Shown here piece after piece: positions 57,468 to 64,000 of a stretch of 64,000 nucleotides of DNA. The stretch comes from Kuschelorhynchus macadamiae (lineage: Eukaryota > Arthropoda > Insecta > Coleoptera > Curculionidae), in contig JAUTXW010002103.1 of the NCBI GenBank assembly GCA_030620095.1, forward strand, positions 558,001-622,000, read 5' to 3'. Each line of letters begins with the position of its first letter. Positions within the stretch are counted from its first letter, which is position 1. A model generated the notes under the pieces. The model saw only the letters and a list, made by a program, of their open reading frames with translations, searched no databases and was not told the DNA's origin. The position numbers and the translations under genes were made by a program.

Positions 57468-58221
57468 CCAGCCTACGTCTGAAGTAAATCATATAAGAAA
57501 TGCATTGTACTTCAGGGGTCGTTATTTAAAATCAAAGCAATTTCTGTGTGAAATAGTATTTTATGTTTGGTGGAAGAAAAAAATATTTTCATTTTCCATG
57601 AGCTGTTTCACCATTTAAAGCTGAAATGCATACCAAAAACATATCATATAAATACAAAAAATAAAATAAATATGGCGTATTCTGCCACGTAAGTTTCAAA
57701 AAGTTACAATTTCGTTTTGGTTTTTAGGAGGCTATTATTTGAACATCTTAAGGTAACTTTATATAACGGAAAAAGTCCGTAACCCGGAAGCATATACAGT
57801 AATAGCACGCGGGCTAGAAACATCGTTTAAGCTCGGAACCCCGAAGTCATAATTAGTAATAGCACGTGTGCTAGAAAGTAGAATGGGAAACAGCACGCAA
57901 TCTATGTATGGGTATTTGCCATGTGGAGAAATATACAGATTATGTTTTTGGGTTATTTGTGTTTTATTTGTTTTTGACGTTTTGTTTGCGTAGTTAAAAA
58001 TATAGACGCGGATAAAAAAAAAATTCCTAATTCAAAACAAAGCCGATTTTGAGGTAGGTATTATAATAAAATTATTTAACAGATTCATTGATATAAACTA
58101 AAATACCGCCGCAACAATGGCTTTTTTATTTATTAACGTACAGGTAATAAGCTTATAGAAAAAAAATTGTTGAGAGTAGTTTTAATAAAACTTATTCTTA
58201 AAATTATATTTTCAATACTTA
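57468..58221. other. unassigned sequence
   Basis: No supported gene. A short frame at 57430-57618 straddles the transposon border and is discarded. Confidence 0.4.
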
Positions 58222-58320
58222 GGAGCCATCCATAAATTACGTCAGTTAAGGGGTGGGAGGGGATCAACAAAGTGTGACATTGAGTGACAAGGGAGGGGGT
58301 TATAAACTTCGTGACGTCAC
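58222..58320 (+). repeat. dispersed repeat with ATAAATTACGTCA and GTGACGTCAC
   Basis: GAGCCATCCATAAATTACGT, a G-rich middle and a GTGACGTCAC palindrome at the end form a motif string I recall from many insect genomes in transposon ends. Family not assigned. Confidence 0.45.
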
Positions 58321-59963
<1,643 letters not shown>

Positions 59964-59989
59964 ACTGACAGGGAGAGAGGAGACGACGG

Positions 59990-60307
59990 AAATGAGAAAT
60001 TGATTTTTGGCATCTTGAATTCGCACCAAAATTTTACCGTTTCATCTCTATATTGTACAAAATTTGAAGTCAATCTAATAAGTAGTTTTTTTAGACTGAT
60101 TTGTTAAATATTTTATTAATTCTCCATTTTGTTTCACCATCTTGAGTTCGTACCAAAAAAATTGGACAAATAATTTTTTATAAATAGTTTATTTAGCATT
60201 TAGGGACCCTAAAACGTGAAATTCTGTAAAAACCTGGGACAGTGATTTTTCCACGATTACTTCCCATCCCATCCATATATCTTTAGGATAAATGCTTGTA
60301 AGATACT
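59990..60307 (-). repeat. dispersed repeat family, copy at 60 kb
   Basis: Minus strand: GGAAGTAATCGTGGAAAAATC, CCCAGGTTTTTACAGAATTTC and GGGTCCCTAAATGC match the 28177 family. GAATTCGCACCAAAATTTTAC-like units follow. Confidence 0.55.
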
Positions 60308-60315
60308 ATATAAAG

Positions 60316-61758
60316 CAGTGGCGGCTAATGGTGAATTATATTGGGAGGTCAAAAACAAATTTAAAAATAGGCATACTTAAAATAAAAATAAAGATCTTAT
60401 CTTTAAATTGAGCTTTAAATTCTCTTGAGGTTCAGGTCTACTCTTCGTTCTTTAGAATAGTAAAAATGCTGAATGACACGTTCGTTAAAATTGCATGCAC
60501 ATTCCTTTTATAAACGATTTCTCGATACTTAACATTGCTAAAGCGGATAGTCTATCTTGGCCCTCAACTCCTCAACAAAATGTATAAATAAGCCCTCGAA
60601 AAACCCCTGGATTTTCAGACAAAGCTGTTTCATCATGGCCACGTAGTGCCAGCTCGAATGCCCCACAAAATTTTACACAATCTATAATTTTGTTTAAAAT
60701 ATAACGATTTTTGGATACATTTTAATTAAAATCTCTAAGGGATTTTCTATAAGCTGTGTCTAGCTGAGTGCGAATATCAACACTTCCAACCGTAGCATAG
60801 TTCACCGAACATTTCATGTGATCTACAGAAAACGCATTTTTTTTTAAATTTTTTCTTTTAAGTGTTTTAAGTCTTTAACACCGGTGTTGCACCATAATGA
60901 GCCCAACGAGTCCTTAGAAAACAACAAACAAACATAACAGTAAAATGAGTTAGAGACTTCACAACCACATATCCAGTTAGCTAAATCGTACAACTTTTGC
61001 AATGAACCTCTTTATTTTTGTCTTTACTAGTTTGTCGTATAGTAAGTTCTGACAAATTATGACCACTTACCTCGAATTCGGTTATTTTCTCAAAATTAAG
61101 TTCGTTAGCACTCTTTAGTTGTTTAATTTTTTGCACTACCGACATTTTATTTCATCTACATTCACAACTCAAGCATAGACCACCTTGAAATTGGTTATTT
61201 TTGCAAAACTAAGTTCGGAAGCACTTTTTAATTGTTTATTTTTTTTGCACTAGTCACTACCAACATTTTATTTCTTGTATATTTCCAACTCACACATGGA
61301 TCATAAAAATAAAAAAATATATATTACAAAAAAACAGTATATAAATCAATTTTCATCGATTATTCATAGAAACGTCCGAAACAATATCGAGTTAGCATAT
61401 CGACCGCGCGACCTCTGAACAACTGAACTTCCGCATGCCGACGTGATGCCGCAACCAATCGATCGAATTATGAGAAGAGACCCAAATCGCGATTTCATAT
61501 TCCGTTTGCTATCACGTTCGGCTGCCGCTCGGTTGCTGTGAAATCTTCGGGGACTTTCGTCAAGCTTTAAGGTAATCAGGGCAAATCCGACTGCCTAGCC
61601 TAGCTTAGTATAGCGTATTTTATTATGTCTAAAAAACGCAACGAGACCATTCGAACCGCCGCGCGCGGCTAATAGTTAACAACTATTAGGAGGGAGGGTC
61701 AAACGAATAATTTGTTTTCTGAAATATTTTTGGGGGGTCATTGACCAAATGCCCTATG
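60316..61758 (-). mobile_element. hAT element copy 2, missing its right terminal repeat but with an intact target duplication
   Basis: It matches the 25717 element along its length. ATATAAAG is duplicated at 60308-60315 and 61759-61766. Left end is CAGTGGCGGCT. The right end stops at CCCTATG, 17 bp short of the other copy, yet the duplication follows directly. The interior frame (start at 61145, minus) is broken by indels. Confidence 0.85.
60480..61145 (-). pseudogene. hAT transposase N-terminus, copy 2
   Basis: It corresponds to the 219-residue frame at 25848-26507: the start MSVVQKIKQLKSANELNFEK is conserved, and FELALRGHDET is recognisable. Small indels near 60600, 60850 and 61000 break it. 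Confidence 0.7.
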
Positions 61759-61766
61759 ATATAAAG

Positions 61767-62898
61767 GATTCAGATGCATATTTGAAAAAAATAAGTAGGT
61801 GAGCCCTCGTTTACGAAAGCTCAGATTTAAAATCTAGCTAAACAAAACTTTACAAATTTCAAAGATTTTAGAAAATAAAAAATGTACAGCGTGTTTTGGA
61901 AAAAAATGCAACATTTGTTTATTTCTTAAGTATCTTCAAAATCCGAACCGCCTTAGTCTTTCCGCAGAAGTCGTTAAGTTTGTAACTAAACATCCTTATT
62001 CAAACTTTCCGAAATTTAACGATTGTTATATTCCCTATAATTTCTGAGATCGCTGTCCCTAGAGGCGTGTTCGAAAAAGCATAGGAAAGTTGTCTCCGTA
62101 AACCTCAGGTAGAGGAGTAGATCCGTTAACTGGACAGATCCACCTAGCAATATAGGTTTTGTTACAAAATCCTTGTTTTCGTATATACCCGCAATTTTGT
62201 TCAATCTCATAAGATTGTTATGTCATACACTTACTGGACACCCTGTATTATAATAAATTTTCAAAAGCTTTCATTTTTCCTATATGTTCTTAATGAGATA
62301 AAATGCAAAACATTAAAGGCTTATTCCAATCGTTTCTATTGAAACTAATCTCTTAGATAAAGAACATACAGACACTATGCAGAAGAGGAAATGTTCACTG
62401 ATAAATTCTACACTTGATTGACGTTTTTTTAAATATCCGACAATTCCGAAAATTCCATACCATATGTCTGCTGGGATTTTGATAGATGCTTTTTTCAATT
62501 TTAAGATTTAAGATATTTTATCTGTAAATTAGTACATGAATTATATGAGATGTCTCTCTTAGCAATGTGGTGCGCCATTCTATCCAACACGAAAAAATAT
62601 TTATTTTGATAACTGATTGTGTGTGATATGTATTAACTAAAGTGCTGATTAAGGCAATTTTAAATAGGTTATTTCAAAAACATACATCACGTTTCTAAAA
62701 ATGAGGTGAAAAGTTTATATGAAGATATTTGAATCCAACTCGGCAGACGATGAACGATAATTAGTGTCTATAAGTGAACGTAATACATTTTAGAAAATTA
62801 GACAGGATGTCACTTTAATCGAGGCTGTAGCGACACTGGCCTTGTTTGGTACTTGTATCGGACTTCCTGCTTTATTTTACAACTCTTATGTTCTTTAG
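61767..62898. other. unassigned sequence
   Basis: No supported gene. CACTTACTGGACACCCTGTA near 62230 resembles the end of an unidentified insect repeat. Confidence 0.4.
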
Positions 62899-62984
62899 AC
62901 TTTTTTGATACCCTGGACCGTTTTCAAGTAATTCAGCAAAATGTGTTTAAAAACATTGACAGTTTCGATGGTTTCTTCTCTCAG
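62899..62984 (+). other. possible internal exon
   Basis: Acceptor TTATGTTCTTTAG and donor CTCAG|GTAGTA enclose a stop-free frame, FFDTLDRFQVIQQNVFKNID and SFDGFF, rich in Phe and Asp. It might belong to a relative of the secreted-protein family, but no Cys or clear similarity is visible and its start phase (2 bases) differs from exon 2. Confidence 0.25.
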
Positions 62985-63089
62985 GTAGTAACTGATGATA
63001 AAATCATCAAAACTGTCAGGTTTTTAAAAACACTTTTTCGCGACCACTTATAAAACCGGCCTCTTTTAACTGGGCTAGAAAGTGCTTTA

Positions 63090-64000
63090 TAAAGTGCGGG
63101 ACACGAAAGAAAACCGGGCGGAGTAAATCGGTTTAGGAAGGTCGGCCAAGAAGTCTCTTTAAACCAGTGGTGTCCCGTCGTTCTTTAAATAATATGGCAC
63201 TCCTTTTTGACTATACGCACTTCAGATAATTAAAAAAATGTAACTATGCTTAATGAACCTGTATCTATATTTCTCTGTTTTCTTTCGTGTACCGCACTTC
63301 TATATCTCTTTTGTGTTTCAAAAACGGCGAACTTTCGAATTTTAAAATGATTTAATTTTGATTTTCCTTGATCGATTTACCTATAAATATATTTTTTCTT
63401 GAGTGCTGTCATTAACGGTTCCTGCCTACGTCCACTATTATTGGACCACCCAGCATAAGTGATACACTATTTACAAGTCCAGATTTTACAAGGACAGCCA
63501 GCATCAGACCCAGTGAACGAGATTTATTAAAATTTTAATTTATGTAGTTCTATGTTGGGTTACTCGGGTATGCCAAAAGTGGCCGTCTGTCTCCGTTTGT
63601 CATATTACTTTATACAGGGGCCGTCATTGCGAAGTACTATACAGGGCATTTCCTAATTGCGTGCTGATGTTAAAGGGGATGTTTTTATGTCCTAAAAGTC
63701 TTAACTTTTGAGATACAGGATTATAAAGTTTAAAAAGAAAACATTTTTTTTATCCCAATTCTAATGCTATTGTAGATAACTGCATGAAAATTGATACACG
63801 TCTTCTATGCATTAAGGAACATCCGTATTTACCCAGGTTAATTACATATGCACCCCACTGGTAGAAATTTCAAAAATTGATTGTTAATAAAAAATGCCCT
63901 TTTATGCATAAAAGACGTGTATCAAATTTCACAGTTATTTATCTATATTAGCATCAGAATTAGGATTCAAAAAAAAATGTTTTTTTAAAACCCTGTATCT
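63090..64000 (-). mobile_element. DD82E transposon copy 4, cut by the window end
   Basis: Terminal repeat TAAAGTGCGGGACACGAAAG starts at 63090. The internal inverted end copy is at 63274-63302 and the palindrome begins near 63505 and continues to the last base. Orientation is as in copies 1 and 2, so the transposase would lie beyond 64000 on the minus strand. It is close in sequence to copy 2. Confidence 0.85.

Overview
This 64 kb window is AT-rich eukaryotic DNA, almost certainly from an insect. The reasons are Drosophila-like splice and start-codon contexts, a TCATTC initiator, and the mix of transposons: jockey- and I-type LINEs, Ty3/Gypsy, Penelope-like elements with hammerhead ribozymes, Tc1/mariner relatives, hAT, a Transib-like element and a Crypton. 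Nearly all recognisable coding sequence is decayed transposon sequence. I found no tRNA, rRNA, CRISPR array or bacterial-type operon.

Host content. Three pieces join in phase into one gene for a small secreted protein of 161 residues: exon 1 at 28060-28101 (signal peptide), exon 2 at 37336-37535 and exon 3 at 41287-41530. A clear paralogue of exon 3, with the same splice phase and cysteine pattern, lies at 18524-18773. This suggests a tandem family whose introns and spacers have been filled by transposons. The family is not one I recognise. Weaker host or domesticated candidates are a two-exon reading frame at 34517-35689 and lone exon-like pieces at 24444-24529 (minus) and 62899-62984.

Layout. 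0.7-6.4 kb: two broken LINEs with a mariner-type remnant and a Penelope scrap between them. 7.1-18.2 kb: copy 1 of a DDE transposon (called DD82E here from its D-82-E spacing), split by a decayed Gypsy element. 18.2-28.0 kb: a hammerhead-bearing repeat, the paralogous exon, a minisatellite, a Tc1-like element split by a LINE and a MITE, and a hAT element. 28-41.5 kb: the secreted-protein gene. Its 9.2 kb intron 1 holds a hAT MITE and DD82E copy 2, which itself contains a 1.7 kb Transib-like element. Its 3.75 kb intron 2 holds a second DDE transposase lineage and a Crypton-like recombinase. 41.7-45 kb: Penelope-like elements, one nearly full length with inverted ~330 bp arms each carrying a hammerhead ribozyme. 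46-52.6 kb: a ~2.26 kb unit present twice, the second copy interrupted by a long-TIR mariner-type element. 54.5-57.5 kb: DD82E copy 3. 59.5-60 kb: a 500 bp (AG)n tract. 60.3-61.8 kb: a second hAT copy. 63.1 kb to the end: DD82E copy 4, cut by the window.

The main signals are nested insertions with readable target duplications, a Transib-like pair of RAG-type heptamers with 23-bp spacing, hammerhead ribozyme motifs in two repeat families, a large palindrome conserved in all DD82E copies, and the host secreted-protein gene stretched across this landscape.
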